Below, in pieces: positions 52,039 through 60,396 of a stretch of 64,000 nt of DNA. The stretch's first letter is position 1, and every line of letters starts with the position of its first letter. The DNA comes from Vibrio porteresiae DSM 19223 (GTDB lineage Bacteria > Pseudomonadota > Gammaproteobacteria > Enterobacterales > Vibrionaceae), in contig NZ_AP024895.1 of NCBI RefSeq assembly GCF_024347055.1, positions 2,542,001 to 2,606,000 on the forward strand. The letters run 5' to 3'. Position numbers and translations under genes: made by a program. The notes beneath the pieces are model-generated. The model had not been told where the DNA came from. It saw nothing but the letters and a program-made list of their open reading frames with translations, and did no database searches.

Positions 52039-54156
52039 CTAATAAAAGTGCTCTCCTTTACCCGCTCTATCGAGTAATCCGCTGCACGGTGCAAAACGAG
52101 GCCCATACAACTCACAATATCGGTTCATCAAGTCAATAACTTTGGGTAACCCAAGCTGGTCCATATAGGAGAAAGGCCCCCCTAAAAACGGCGGGAAACC
52201 GATCCCAAAGATAGCACCAACGTCACCATCGCGTGCAGAAGCGATCACCTGTTCGTCTAAACAGCGCACTGCTTCATTGAGCATAGGTAACACGCAGCGC
52301 AGCGAAATCGTTTTGGGCGTTAAATGGGTTTCCGTTGATAACCCAAACATTCGATAAACCTTACGATCAACCTCTTTTCGTTCACCTTGCCGATAAACAT
52401 AAAACCCTTTCCCCACTTTGCGCCCTAACCGACCACTAGCTAACAAAGGCTCAAAAATATCGGGACCGGAAAAACGAGGACCGAGATTGTCGACTAAGTT
52501 TGGAATCACTTTTGCGCCAATATCAATCCCAACCTCATCTAACAAAGTAATTGGCCCGACAGGAAAACCGAAGTTCACCAACGCAGAATCAATCTCGTCG
52601 ATGGGTTCACCATCCATCATTAATTGCGCCGCTTCATTCATGTAAGGTGCCAAAATGCGGTTAACGTAGAATCCCGCACTGTCTTTCACCACTATTGGCG
52701 TTTTACCTTGGCGTCTAGCAAAACTCACCGCCAGTTGAATCGCTTCGGGTGAAGTTTTCGCGTGTGGAATCACTTCAACCAATGGCATTTTATCCACTGG
52801 ACTAAAGTAATGCAGACCAATAATTCGTTCAGGATGTGCAGCGTTTGCTGCAATCGCGTGAATGGGGATCGAGGAGGTATTAGAGGCAAACACTAATTGC
52901 TCATTGTGAGTTGAGCGGGTTTCAATCTCTTGCACCATCTGCTGCTTCAGTTCGATATCTTCAAATACTGCTTCAATTACTAACTGACAACGATCCAGAG
53001 TATTAAATTCGGTACTCCCCGAAAGACGCGACATGACATTTCGCATCTGATAAGAGGTGATCTTCCCGCGCTGTTGCTGCTGGGCTAATCTTTCATAACT
53101 GTAGCGTAACGCAGAAGCAATGCCCTGATTTGCCACATCTTTGATGCGTACATTCATTCCAGCTTTAGCAACGCTGACGTAACTGATGCCCGCCCCCATA
53201 AACCCACCGCCTAGCACCAACGCATGAGTCAACTCTCTAGCAGCTTCCGCTCCTTGCTGCTCTTTTTTCAGCTGAGTGGTCGCAAAGAAGAGCTTACGCA
53301 GCGCTTTGGATTGCTTGGTCATCACCAACTCACCAAATTTAAGCGCTTCTAGCTCTAGTCCTTTCTCAAAACCCGCTTTACTGCCCTGACCAATGACATC
53401 CAAGATGGCATCAATCGCGGGATAGTTACCACGTCCTTTCTTGAACGCTTGGGCTTGGGCTTTATCCAACACCCATTGTCTTATCCATTGAGATCGCGCC
53501 AAAAGACGTTCAAACCAAGGCAGAGTTTGGGACACCCTTTTATGCTCCAGCCAAAGCTGAGCAACGTCCAACAATACGCTATTAGCGACCATCACATCGG
53601 CTAAACCCAACTTAACGGCTTTTTTTGCCGCTACAGTTTTGCCAGTCAACATCATATCCAGCGATGGCAACAAGCCAATAAGTCTTGGCAAGCGCTGTGT
53701 ACCACCAGACCCAGGCAGCAGCCCCAATTTCACTTCAGGCAACCCTAACACCGTGATGGAATCATCAGAGCAAACACGATAATCACAGGCCAAAGCCAAC
53801 TCTAGTCCGCCACCAAGACAAGGACCATGAATGGCGGCGACCGAAGGGAAAGGCAATGCTTGAATTCGCGCAAATAATCTCTGTCCACGTGAAGCAATCT
53901 CTTGCGCTTCACTGGCGCTAGCGCAGGAGTGAATCATATTGACATCAGCACCGGCAATGAAGTTGTCGGCCTTGCCCGAATAGATGATCAACCCTTTGAC
54001 ACGATTTTGCTGAGTTTCGAGATCGGTTAGGATCTCCTCAAAATGTTCTATCGATTCGCGCTTCAGCGTATTCATTTTCTCGTCAGGCACATCGATACAC
54101 AACCACGCAATAGAGTGGTTATCAATGGAAAATTGCAGTCCGGTTTGCTCGTTCAT
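52039..54156 (-). CDS. fadJ: Fatty acid oxidation complex alpha subunit FadJ
   Basis: 705 residues. Enoyl-CoA hydratase / 3-hydroxyacyl-CoA dehydrogenase. N-terminal crotonase domain with GADVNMIHSC, GPCLGGGLELALACDYR and LPEVKLGLLPGSGGTQRLP (catalytic Glu residues), then dehydrogenase with nucleotide-binding LGGGFMGAGISYV and HYFSPVDKMPLVEV. Length and partner (fadI, not fadA) indicate FadJ. Overlaps fadI by four bases, so translation is coupled. Confidence 0.95.
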   Translation of the reverse strand: MNEQTGLQFSIDNHSIAWLCIDVPDEKMNTLKRESIEHFEEILTDLETQQNRVKGLIIYSGKADNFIAGADVNMIHSCASASEAQEIASRGQRLFARIQALPFPSVAAIHGPCLGGGLELALACDYRVCSDDSITVLGLPEVKLGLLPGSGGTQRLPRLIGLLPSLDMMLTGKTVAAKKAVKLGLADVMVANSVLLDVAQLWLEHKRVSQTLPWFERLLARSQWIRQWVLDKAQAQAFKKGRGNYPAIDAILDVIGQGSKAGFEKGLELEALKFGELVMTKQSKALRKLFFATTQLKKEQQGAEAARELTHALVLGGGFMGAGISYVSVAKAGMNVRIKDVANQGIASALRYSYERLAQQQQRGKITSYQMRNVMSRLSGSTEFNTLDRCQLVIEAVFEDIELKQQMVQEIETRSTHNEQLVFASNTSSIPIHAIAANAAHPERIIGLHYFSPVDKMPLVEVIPHAKTSPEAIQLAVSFARRQGKTPIVVKDSAGFYVNRILAPYMNEAAQLMMDGEPIDEIDSALVNFGFPVGPITLLDEVGIDIGAKVIPNLVDNLGPRFSGPDIFEPLLASGRLGRKVGKGFYVYRQGERKEVDRKVYRMFGLSTETHLTPKTISLRCVLPMLNEAVRCLDEQVIASARDGDVGAIFGIGFPPFLGGPFSYMDQLGLPKVIDLMNRYCELYGPRFAPCSGLLDRAGKGEHFY

Positions 54157-55469
54157 AGCTCAGCCTCCAACACCATTGCAACGCCTAAACCCCCAGCAGC
54201 ACACGCCGTGGTTAGCCCTAACCCGCCACCGCGTTTACGTAATTCATATAAGGTTTGAGTAATCATTCTCGTGCCTGTCGCCGCAAAAGGGTGACCATAA
54301 GCAATCGACCCACCCTGGACATTAAAGCGTTCCCAATCCACCTCACCAACTTGAGCACTGCGGCCAAGATGGGCGGCAGAAAATGCATCGCTGCCTAGCG
54401 CTCGTACATTAGCAAGCACCTGTGAGGCAAAGGCTTCATGCATATCAATTAAGGTCAGATCTTTTAAGGTAACGCCTGCGCGATCCAACGCGATCGGCGT
54501 AGCGTAAGCAGGCCCCATCAGCATATCTTGCAGCACTTCAATTCCGGCAAAGGCATAAGAACGCAAATAGCCTAACACTGGCAAACCAAGCTCTTTGGCT
54601 CGACCTTCTTTCATCAGTAATACCGCCGAACCACCATCCGTCAAAGGTGAGCTATTTCCCGCCGTCACAGACCCATAGCGACGATCAAATACCGGCTTCA
54701 ACATAGCGTAATCATCGAGGGTATTCTCTGGCCGTAACGTATTATCTTGCTCAAGCCAATGGGCATAGGGTTCTGGGAAAGCGACCATCACCTGCTGGCT
54801 CAAATCACCGCTACTCCATGCTTGTTGAGCTAACTGATGGGAGCGAAAGGCGAATTCATCTTGGTCTTGACGTGCAATATTGTGGGTTTTCGCCATCTGC
54901 TCAGCAATTTGTCCCATCGAAAGTCCGGTCGAGTAATCGGCGATAGGCAGTGGAACTGGCAAAAGATCGCGTAAATGCAAATGACGCAGCAAAGAGAGTT
55001 TATCGCCCCAAGTTCGCTTTTTGGACATGGCGAGCAATGCTGCCGCGAGAGGCTTTGACACTCCAATAGGCAATACGGAGCTGGAATCAGCCCCACCTGC
55101 AATCCCGGCTTGAATCGAGCCCGCCATAATGCTTTCTGCCACAGAGGCGACCGCTTGGAAACTGGTCGCACAAGCACGGGAGACACTGTAAGCATCTGTC
55201 GTCACCGCCATCCCCGTACCTAAAACTATTTCACGGGCAATATTAGGCGCTTCTGGCATTTGAATGACTTGACCAAACACCACTTGGTCTATCCACTTGG
55301 GGTCAACGTTGGCACGTAACAATAATTCTCGCACCACCATTTTACCGAGTTCAACAGCAGGAAGCGCTTTTAGCTCCGTACCTTGGCGAGCGAAAGGTGT
55401 ACGCAGCCCAGCAACAAAGGCGACACGCTCTCCAGAACGCGTCTTCACACAATTCCCTTGATGAGTCAT
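54153..55469 (-). CDS. fadI: Acetyl-CoA acyltransferase FadI
   Basis: 438 residues, the longer FadI thiolase type. Thiolytic cleavage of 3-ketoacyl-CoA. Acyl-accepting Cys in SVSRACATSFQAV, catalytic His in GSIAYGHPFAATGTRM and Cys in LGLTTACAAGGLG. In E. coli FadIJ serves anaerobic and broader chain-length beta-oxidation. First gene of fadIJ; promoter lies in the 1-kb gap toward fadL. Confidence 0.95.
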   Translation of the reverse strand: MTHQGNCVKTRSGERVAFVAGLRTPFARQGTELKALPAVELGKMVVRELLLRANVDPKWIDQVVFGQVIQMPEAPNIAREIVLGTGMAVTTDAYSVSRACATSFQAVASVAESIMAGSIQAGIAGGADSSSVLPIGVSKPLAAALLAMSKKRTWGDKLSLLRHLHLRDLLPVPLPIADYSTGLSMGQIAEQMAKTHNIARQDQDEFAFRSHQLAQQAWSSGDLSQQVMVAFPEPYAHWLEQDNTLRPENTLDDYAMLKPVFDRRYGSVTAGNSSPLTDGGSAVLLMKEGRAKELGLPVLGYLRSYAFAGIEVLQDMLMGPAYATPIALDRAGVTLKDLTLIDMHEAFASQVLANVRALGSDAFSAAHLGRSAQVGEVDWERFNVQGGSIAYGHPFAATGTRMITQTLYELRKRGGGLGLTTACAAGGLGVAMVLEAEL

Positions 55470-55792
55470 GATAAGTCCTTAACATGAAGGTCCGACCTGA
55501 ATAACTTCAAGTGTAATCAGAATGTTACATTTCGCAAATTGGGGTAAAAATAAACGTGAGTAGCAACACCATTTAAATTGGTATTGGTTATAGCCTTCCC
55601 TTCAATTGGCTATTTACGCTAACTTTGACATGTGTAAATCCGTTATTGATCCACACAAAATATAATTTATATATTGATAAAGCATGGTCGGCTTAGAAAA
55701 ATATTTCTGTGCGTAATATGGTTAAATAAAAATAGGAATTGGTATGAATAGGTACTATTCAATGATCGTGCGGAACTCACCAACTTGCTGGC
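55470..55792. other. fadI upstream region
   Basis: AT-rich promoter region of fadI. A near-palindrome ACCATTTAAATTGGT at about 55568-55582, roughly 100 bases before the fadI ATG, could bind a regulator. I see no strong FadR consensus and no reading frame. It ends at the T run of the sRNA terminator. Confidence 0.4.
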
Positions 55793-55824
55793 AAAAAAAA
55801 AACCACACAAATCGTTGTGTGGTT
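55793..55824 (-). terminator. Strong minus-strand terminator with no upstream gene
   Basis: Perfect ten-base-pair stem AACCACACAA / TTGTGTGGTT with loop ATCG; on the minus strand it is followed by an uninterrupted run of eight or more T. No coding gene ends here on this strand, since the next gene upstream on that side, fadL, runs the other way. It therefore implies an RNA transcript. Confidence 0.85.
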
Positions 55825-55957
55825 GGAATTTATAAAGCAATTAACTTACGCCAATTGAAAAGTAATCAGTTTCCTGATTAGGAGAAAGTAAAGTCAGCCT
55901 TCAAAAGGAAGTGTCATCTTGCTCAACACGCTAGTCACAAGGACTAACTAGATGACA
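55793..55957 (-). ncRNA. Candidate small regulatory RNA between fadI and fadL
   Basis: About 165 nt on the minus strand, ending at a strong terminator with a long U tail as in Hfq-dependent sRNAs. Predicted structure from the 5' end: a large stem-loop closed by TGTCATCT / AGATGACA with an inner CTAGT / ACTAG; a small hairpin CCTT-TTG-AAGG; an apparently single-stranded CU-rich stretch ACTTTACTTTCTCC; a perfect TAATCAG-GAAA-CTGATTA hairpin with a GNRA loop; an unpaired AU-rich stretch; the terminator. The CU-rich stretch could pair with ribosome binding sites of the form GGAGAAAG. A -10 TATAGT and a CRP/FNR-like site lie upstream. No start codon with a ribosome site and frame of note. I do not recognise a named Vibrio sRNA. 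Expression and function are inference. Confidence 0.65.
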
Positions 55958-55963
55958 AGTGTT

Positions 55964-56008
55964 ACTATAACGGCTTCAGAACAACAAAATTTGAATTAGA
56001 TCAATTTT
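55964..56008 (-). promoter_or_regulatory. sRNA promoter: -10 element and CRP/FNR-like site
   Basis: On the minus strand TATAGT at 55969-55964 is a good -10, with no recognisable -35. Instead, AAATTTGAATTAGATCAATTTT (split as AAATTTGAAT and TAGATCAATTTT; 55987-56008) matches 17 of 22 positions of the CRP consensus and 9 of 10 defined bases of the FNR consensus TTGAT-N4-ATCAA. Its centre is about 40 bases from the expected start site near 55957, the class II activator position. Site is visible; the protein that uses it is not known. Confidence 0.5.
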
Positions 56009-56517
56009 AGTGTGATTTATTCGAGGTATGAAATTTAAAATTGATTCAAAACAATCTCTGTGCAGATTGTGCTTTACAAGGGTGAAACACCATTTCTTAA
56101 CGATTTATTACGTCAAGTTTCGCTATTTTCTTCTTTTAAAAACTAGGGAATTTCATCGTCATCTCAAATAAGGTTTGTCATTTAAAACCAACCCAAACTT
56201 CACTTTTAACCATTTAAAGTAAAAGAGTGACTCAAGTGCATAGATAATGCATTTTAACTACTGCATAACCCGCAAAATGTAAACGATAACATTATTTCCG
56301 CTCACACATTAACCGCCTAACGTTGATAGAGTATTTACTCTATATAAACGATTTTTTCGACGCATTTACGCCAATTCGCCATCATTTCCACAATTTTATC
56401 GTTTTTTTACCCATTAGTCGCATTGCCAAAAGGGATACTAACGTCTAGTATCAGCGACCCACTGAGTAATTGCTCAAGTTAACGCCCAAAAGAGGCGTAA
56501 AACCATAGGAAAAACAC
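56009..56517. other. fadL upstream region
   Basis: About 500 AT-rich bases without a reading frame, between the sRNA promoter and fadL. Contains an inverted repeat (separate entry) and a weak CRP-like stretch at about 56274-56297 (AAATGTAAACGATAACATTATT-like; split AAATGTAAAC / GATAACATTATT). I did not identify a firm -35/-10 pair or FadR box. Confidence 0.4.
56326..56343. promoter_or_regulatory. ATAGAGT-N4-ACTCTAT inverted repeat upstream of fadL
   Basis: Perfect seven-base inverted repeat with a four-base spacer, about 175 bases before the fadL ATG. Symmetry and size suit an operator for a dimeric regulator. Unassigned. Confidence 0.35.
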
Positions 56518-57798
56518 ATGAAGAAGACGCGTCTGTTTAAAAAGACACTGGTTGCATTGACCGTTGGTCTCGCGACACAGCAAGCAGCTGCTGCGGGTTT
56601 CCAACTCAACGCACAGTCTGCGACGGGCCTTGGCCGTGCTTTTGCTGGCGATGCCGTAATAGCTGACAATGCTGCTGCAATGGCTCGCAACCCTGCCACT
56701 ATGGCACTATTTGACAAAACCTCTCTCTCTTTAGGTTTTGAAACCATTACGACTGATATCAAAGTCAAAGATGCAACCTATTCACGTAGCATTACAGGTT
56801 TAGGTACAAAGATCAGTGAATCAGATGCAGACTATTCTGATGCTGGCAGCACATCTATCGCACCAAACTTACATCTAATTGTTCCAGTGAACGACAAATT
56901 CGCTTGGGGTGTTGATGCATACACAAACTTCGGTACAAAAACCTCTTTTTCCGATAGCTATTCTGCCGCGGAATATGGCGGCCTAACCGACGTTAAAAGT
57001 TTTAACTTTGGTTTGGCTGGGTCTTATCGTCTAAACGAGGCGTGGAGCTTTGGTGCTGGACTAGACGTAGTCTATGGTCAAGGTACGATGAAACGCGCCG
57101 TTCCATCATCCAGCAGCAACTTAATTGACGTTGACAAAGCTGATGGTTGGGCTGTCGGCTATAACGTTGGTACTGTATACGAAGTAAACGAAAACAACCG
57201 TTTTGGTTTGGCGTATCACCACAGTCCAGAATTCAAAGCAAAAGACGACAATGGTCAAGAGATCACCTTGCCGCTGCCTGATATCGCTGAATTCTCTGGC
57301 TACCACCGTATCAAAGATACGCGTTTTGCCGTGCACTACAGCGTTCAATGGATCGGCTGGAGTTCATTTGATCAAATTGATTTTGATAACCTAGATTCTA
57401 GTGAAAGCCAGCTGGCAGCAAGCAGTACTTCCTACGCTAAAAACTACCAATGGAAAGATGGCTGGCACTATGCTATTGGCGGAACCTTCTATCTGAATAA
57501 AACTTGGACACTACGTGCCGGTTACATGTATGACACTAGCGCACAAGATTCTGTGACCTCTATTTCTGTTCCAGATTCAGATCGTCAATGGTTCTCGACT
57601 GGTGTAACTTACCAAATCAATGAAAAATCCAACATTGATTTTGGTTTTACCTACTTGATGGGTAAAGATACCGACGTATCAGAGTCGCTTACACTGCCAT
57701 CATCAAGCTCACCGACCAATTACGTTACAACTAATGTAACGGGTAAGACTCGCGCAGACGCTATCCTGATGGGTTTGCAATACAGCCGTACTTTCTAA
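56518..57798 (+). CDS. fadL: Long-chain fatty acid outer membrane transporter FadL
   Basis: 426 residues. Signal peptide (residues 1-25, cut after AAAA) followed by GFQLNAQSATGLGRAFAGDAVIADNAAAMARNPA, the N-terminal plug with the conserved NPA motif, then a beta-barrel with alternating aromatic strands and a C-terminal GLQYSRTF ending in Phe for BAM recognition. Imports long-chain fatty acids across the outer membrane, feeding FadD. Repression by FadR and activation by CRP are typical in enterobacteria. Confidence 0.94.
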   Translation: MKKTRLFKKTLVALTVGLATQQAAAAGFQLNAQSATGLGRAFAGDAVIADNAAAMARNPATMALFDKTSLSLGFETITTDIKVKDATYSRSITGLGTKISESDADYSDAGSTSIAPNLHLIVPVNDKFAWGVDAYTNFGTKTSFSDSYSAAEYGGLTDVKSFNFGLAGSYRLNEAWSFGAGLDVVYGQGTMKRAVPSSSSNLIDVDKADGWAVGYNVGTVYEVNENNRFGLAYHHSPEFKAKDDNGQEITLPLPDIAEFSGYHRIKDTRFAVHYSVQWIGWSSFDQIDFDNLDSSESQLAASSTSYAKNYQWKDGWHYAIGGTFYLNKTWTLRAGYMYDTSAQDSVTSISVPDSDRQWFSTGVTYQINEKSNIDFGFTYLMGKDTDVSESLTLPSSSSPTNYVTTNVTGKTRADAILMGLQYSRTF

Positions 57799-57811
57799 GT
57801 GTTTGCTGCAT

Positions 57812-57838
57812 AAAAAAGGTCGCTTAGCGGCCTTTTTT
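57812..57838 (+). terminator. Rho-independent terminator after fadL
   Basis: Stem AAAAAAGGTCGC / GCGGCCTTTTTT (one G-T pair) with loop TTA and T tail. Confidence 0.9.
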
Positions 57839-57877
57839 ATTCCCTCAATTCAGCGAATTTCAAGCAATGCTATGCAA

Positions 57878-58087
57878 TCAATCCACTTGAACAGTGATGC
57901 GAATTGCAAAATCGTCATCTACGCATACCTCTATAGAATAAATCTCAACTAATCCACACTCCTTACATTGCCAAAATCTGAGTTCACTAACTAGATTTAC
58001 TGCAGTTTCTCCAGCGAGCGGAACGCTATCGTCCCCAAGTGCTCCACACTGCGATAGTCCGCTCAAAGGAGCTTGTGATATTTGCAC
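57878..58087 (-). CDS. Possible small cysteine-containing protein, 69 residues
   Basis: Frame starting at a GTG (58087) and reading leftward, with the segment LRFWQCKECGLVEIYSIEV and a second cysteine in LSQCGALGDD. The CxxC pair and following hydrophobic strands look protein-like, resembling a short zinc-ribbon domain, and the frame fills an otherwise empty 280-base gap. Against it: GTG start without a good ribosome site and no known family. Could be a gene remnant. Confidence 0.35.
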   Translation of the reverse strand: MQISQAPLSGLSQCGALGDDSVPLAGETAVNLVSELRFWQCKECGLVEIYSIEVCVDDDFAIRITVQVD

Positions 58088-58119
58088 TTATTTGCAGGCA
58101 TTGATTCTGGGAGTTTGTA

Positions 58120-58995
58120 ATGAAAAACACCTTTACCTTAGCGCTATTAGGCACTTTAACCTCTGCAATCTCCCTCCATGGCGTAGCCAGCGAGTCGAGC
58201 CACGGCGCAACCACTGAAGCAGTCGCAGACAGTGTTATCGCGGAGCAACGCACCCAACTAGCAGAAAACACCAAGAACAAAGGGTTTGGTCCTCAATCTC
58301 CGCGTGATATCGATAATACTCAAGGCAGTAATACCATTGTGTTTGGTATGGCACCTGAATACCAAGACCTCAACCTGTGTAATATCCATTTTCACAAAAA
58401 TGCTGAACACAAAGGCGGACAATTTACGACTTACGCAGGGAACGGTGATGGTCACGGATACATGAGTGGCTTCGTTTATGACGGCAAACTCTCTTCCGAT
58501 GAAAAGCACCCCACCGAACATGAAATTTGTCCGAGTGAACATGGGGCTTTGCAACCTGGTGACACCATTGAAGTTCACTATGTGCACTCATCCGCCAACG
58601 TGGGTCCTGGGCCAACCTTAGGGGCATGTTTAAGCGAGAGTATCAACAACCCACAACTGCGCGTTGAAGCTCAGGTATTTGTGTTAGTGAACGACCCATA
58701 TGCGCTTGATTTTAATTACTTAATGGCAACTGGTAAGAAAAAAGGCCGCGAGCAAGCTCTGAATATTCCATCCCATACTGGTACTCCAGTGCTCTACTCT
58801 GGCTCTACCACTGGGCCGAGTTACAACGAAAAAGGGTCACCATTCCAAGTGACTTGGAGCGTGCGCCCGAACGTATCTAAAGTGAATATTGAAACCGTAG
58901 GCCAATGGTGTAAAAGCAACGTATTCAAAGAAGATCACGCCCACGGCGTGCGTAATCTCGTGATTAACCCTGACCTATTATCACCAATCCGCTAA
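58120..58995 (+). CDS. Putative delta-class carbonic anhydrase
   Basis: 291 residues. Signal peptide (residues 1-23), then a domain with LCNIHFHKNAEHKGGQF: His90-x-His92 and Glu96-His97, followed by IEVHYVHSS with His153. The HxH...EH arrangement and third His recall the zinc site of the delta-class carbonic anhydrase TWCA1 of diatoms and its bacterial relatives. Cys87, Cys137 and two later cysteines could form disulfides. It would hydrate CO2 in the periplasm, helping bicarbonate supply. The GGGAG site precedes the ATG by 7 bases. Class assignment from motif memory only. Confidence 0.65.
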   Translation: MKNTFTLALLGTLTSAISLHGVASESSHGATTEAVADSVIAEQRTQLAENTKNKGFGPQSPRDIDNTQGSNTIVFGMAPEYQDLNLCNIHFHKNAEHKGGQFTTYAGNGDGHGYMSGFVYDGKLSSDEKHPTEHEICPSEHGALQPGDTIEVHYVHSSANVGPGPTLGACLSESINNPQLRVEAQVFVLVNDPYALDFNYLMATGKKKGREQALNIPSHTGTPVLYSGSTTGPSYNEKGSPFQVTWSVRPNVSKVNIETVGQWCKSNVFKEDHAHGVRNLVINPDLLSPIR

Positions 58996-59038
58996 GTCGC
59001 TAAGTCGCTAAATCACTATTTTCCAGTATCACGTGAGA

Positions 59039-59065
59039 GAAACCTGCAGCAGCAGGTTTCTTTTT
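59039..59065 (+). terminator. Rho-independent terminator after carbonic anhydrase gene
   Basis: Perfect nine-base-pair stem GAAACCTGC / GCAGGTTTC with loop AGCA and TTTTT tail. Just before it, the stop codon lies in three near-identical 8-base repeats (GCTAAGTC, GCTAAGTC, GCTAAATC). Confidence 0.9.
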
Positions 59066-59090
59066 ATATGCTGCAGTTAAAGTCTGATGA

Positions 59091-59552
59091 TTATAATGTG
59101 GCGAATATTCGCTCTGCGGCCTCTTCTAGCAAATCCAGTACGTGCTCAAACCCTTCATCACCCCCATAGTAAGGGTCAGGGATCTCTTCCTGCTCCATAC
59201 CAGCCTTAGTCAGCAACAAAGAGAGCTTATGCTGATAAGCTTTTGGACAATGGTCAATTAAATAGTCCAAGTTCTCTTTATCGGCAGCTAAAATCCAATC
59301 GAAATCAACAAAGTCATCCGCAACCACTTGCCGAGCGTGAATGCCGTGAAACGAGTACCCTCGACGCTCACCTTCACGACGTGCTCTCTGGTCAGGCGCT
59401 TCTCCTTGGTGATAGGCAATGGTGCCAGCCGAATCGATACGAACAGAGATACCTAGCTGCTGGGCTTTAGCGCGAAATACCGCTTCAGCCGTTGGCGAGC
59501 GGCAAATATTGCCCATGCACACAATCAAAATTGCCTTCGTTTTCCCTGCCAT
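59091..59552 (-). CDS. Low-molecular-weight protein-tyrosine phosphatase
   Basis: 153 residues. P-loop VCMGNICRSPTAEAVF (C-x5-R) near the N terminus and the general acid Asp in IPDPYYGGDEGFEHVLDLLEEA near the C terminus; RIDSAGTIAYHQGEAPDQRA between them. The start MAGKTKA at 59552 follows AGGAG at good spacing. No capsule or tyrosine-kinase genes adjoin, so it is not the usual Wzb setting; the substrate is unknown. Confidence 0.92.
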   Translation of the reverse strand: MAGKTKAILIVCMGNICRSPTAEAVFRAKAQQLGISVRIDSAGTIAYHQGEAPDQRARREGERRGYSFHGIHARQVVADDFVDFDWILAADKENLDYLIDHCPKAYQHKLSLLLTKAGMEQEEIPDPYYGGDEGFEHVLDLLEEAAERIFATL

Positions 59553-59699
59553 ACTTATCTCCTCTTTCCACTCCATAGTCATACACTGTCATGATGCAAT
59601 ACCACGAAGTGCTATCAAGTCATCTCCCTGATTTTTGCCAGTGTTTGCTCGGATAATATTAGGTTATGATGCAAAAAACAGAACAAGAAAGGAATAGTC

Positions 59700-60305
59700 A
59701 TGTCTGAGGACAGCATTAAGCAAGAGCGTCACAAGGCTCGCCAACAAAAAGTAAAAGAGAAAGTCGATGCCAAAATCGCCTCTGCACAAGAAGTGAAAGG
59801 ACTACTTTTAGTCATTACCGGTAATGGCAAAGGTAAATCCACTTCGGGCTTTGGCATGATTACTCGCGCGATTGGTCATGAGAAGCGTTGCGCTGTGGCG
59901 CAGTTTATTAAGGGCACTTGGAACAATGGCGAGCGCAATGTTTTAGAAAAGCTCGGGGTTGAATTCCACGTCATGGCGACAGGGTTTACTTGGGAGACGC
60001 AGAATAAAGAGACCGACACCGCCGCAGCGCAAGCCGTGTGGCAAGAGTGCAAACGTCTGTTGCAAGACGACACCATCGATGTACTGCTGTTTGATGAGTT
60101 AACTTATATGGTTAACTACGGCTACATTGAGCTAGAAGAAGTGATCACTGCACTACAAAACCGTCCGCACATGCAGTCGGTGATCATTACTGGCCGAGCA
60201 GCGCACCGCGAGTTAATTGAGATTGCTGACACTGTCTCTGAAGTAAAAAACATCAAACATGCGTTTGAATCTGGTATTAAAGCGCTTCAAGGGATTGATT
60301 GGTAA
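59700..60305 (+). CDS. cobO: Cob(I)yrinic acid a,c-diamide adenosyltransferase (CobO/BtuR)
   Basis: 201 residues. Transfers the adenosyl group of ATP to cob(I)alamin or corrinoid precursors. P-loop LLVITGNGKGKSTSGFGMITRAIGHEKR and LLFDELTYMVNYGYIELEEV are family marks. AAGGAA site before the ATG. No other cobalamin genes adjoin; a salvage role is likely. Confidence 0.94.
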   Translation: MSEDSIKQERHKARQQKVKEKVDAKIASAQEVKGLLLVITGNGKGKSTSGFGMITRAIGHEKRCAVAQFIKGTWNNGERNVLEKLGVEFHVMATGFTWETQNKETDTAAAQAVWQECKRLLQDDTIDVLLFDELTYMVNYGYIELEEVITALQNRPHMQSVIITGRAAHRELIEIADTVSEVKNIKHAFESGIKALQGIDW

Positions 60306-60326
60306 ATTTTTCTCAACTCTCTTGTT

Positions 60327-60362
60327 AAAAAGGTCAGTGAATGACTTCACTGACCTTTTTAG
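60327..60362. terminator. Terminator between cobO and asmA
   Basis: Long stem AAAAAGGTCAGTGA / TCACTGACCTTTTT with a six-base loop and T runs both ways, between convergent genes. Confidence 0.9.
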
Positions 60363-60396
60363 GGTACTCAATTGGATGTGGAAAATGACATCACAC

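Noticed and set aside
55470..56517. Protein-coding gene in the 1-kb fadI-fadL gap
   Set aside because: No frame of useful length with a ribosome site; the terminator without a gene fits an RNA instead.
58989..59014. Three tandem GCTAAGTC-type octamers at the carbonic anhydrase stop codon
   Set aside because: Only three copies, one imperfect; too short to call a functional repeat and probably slippage.
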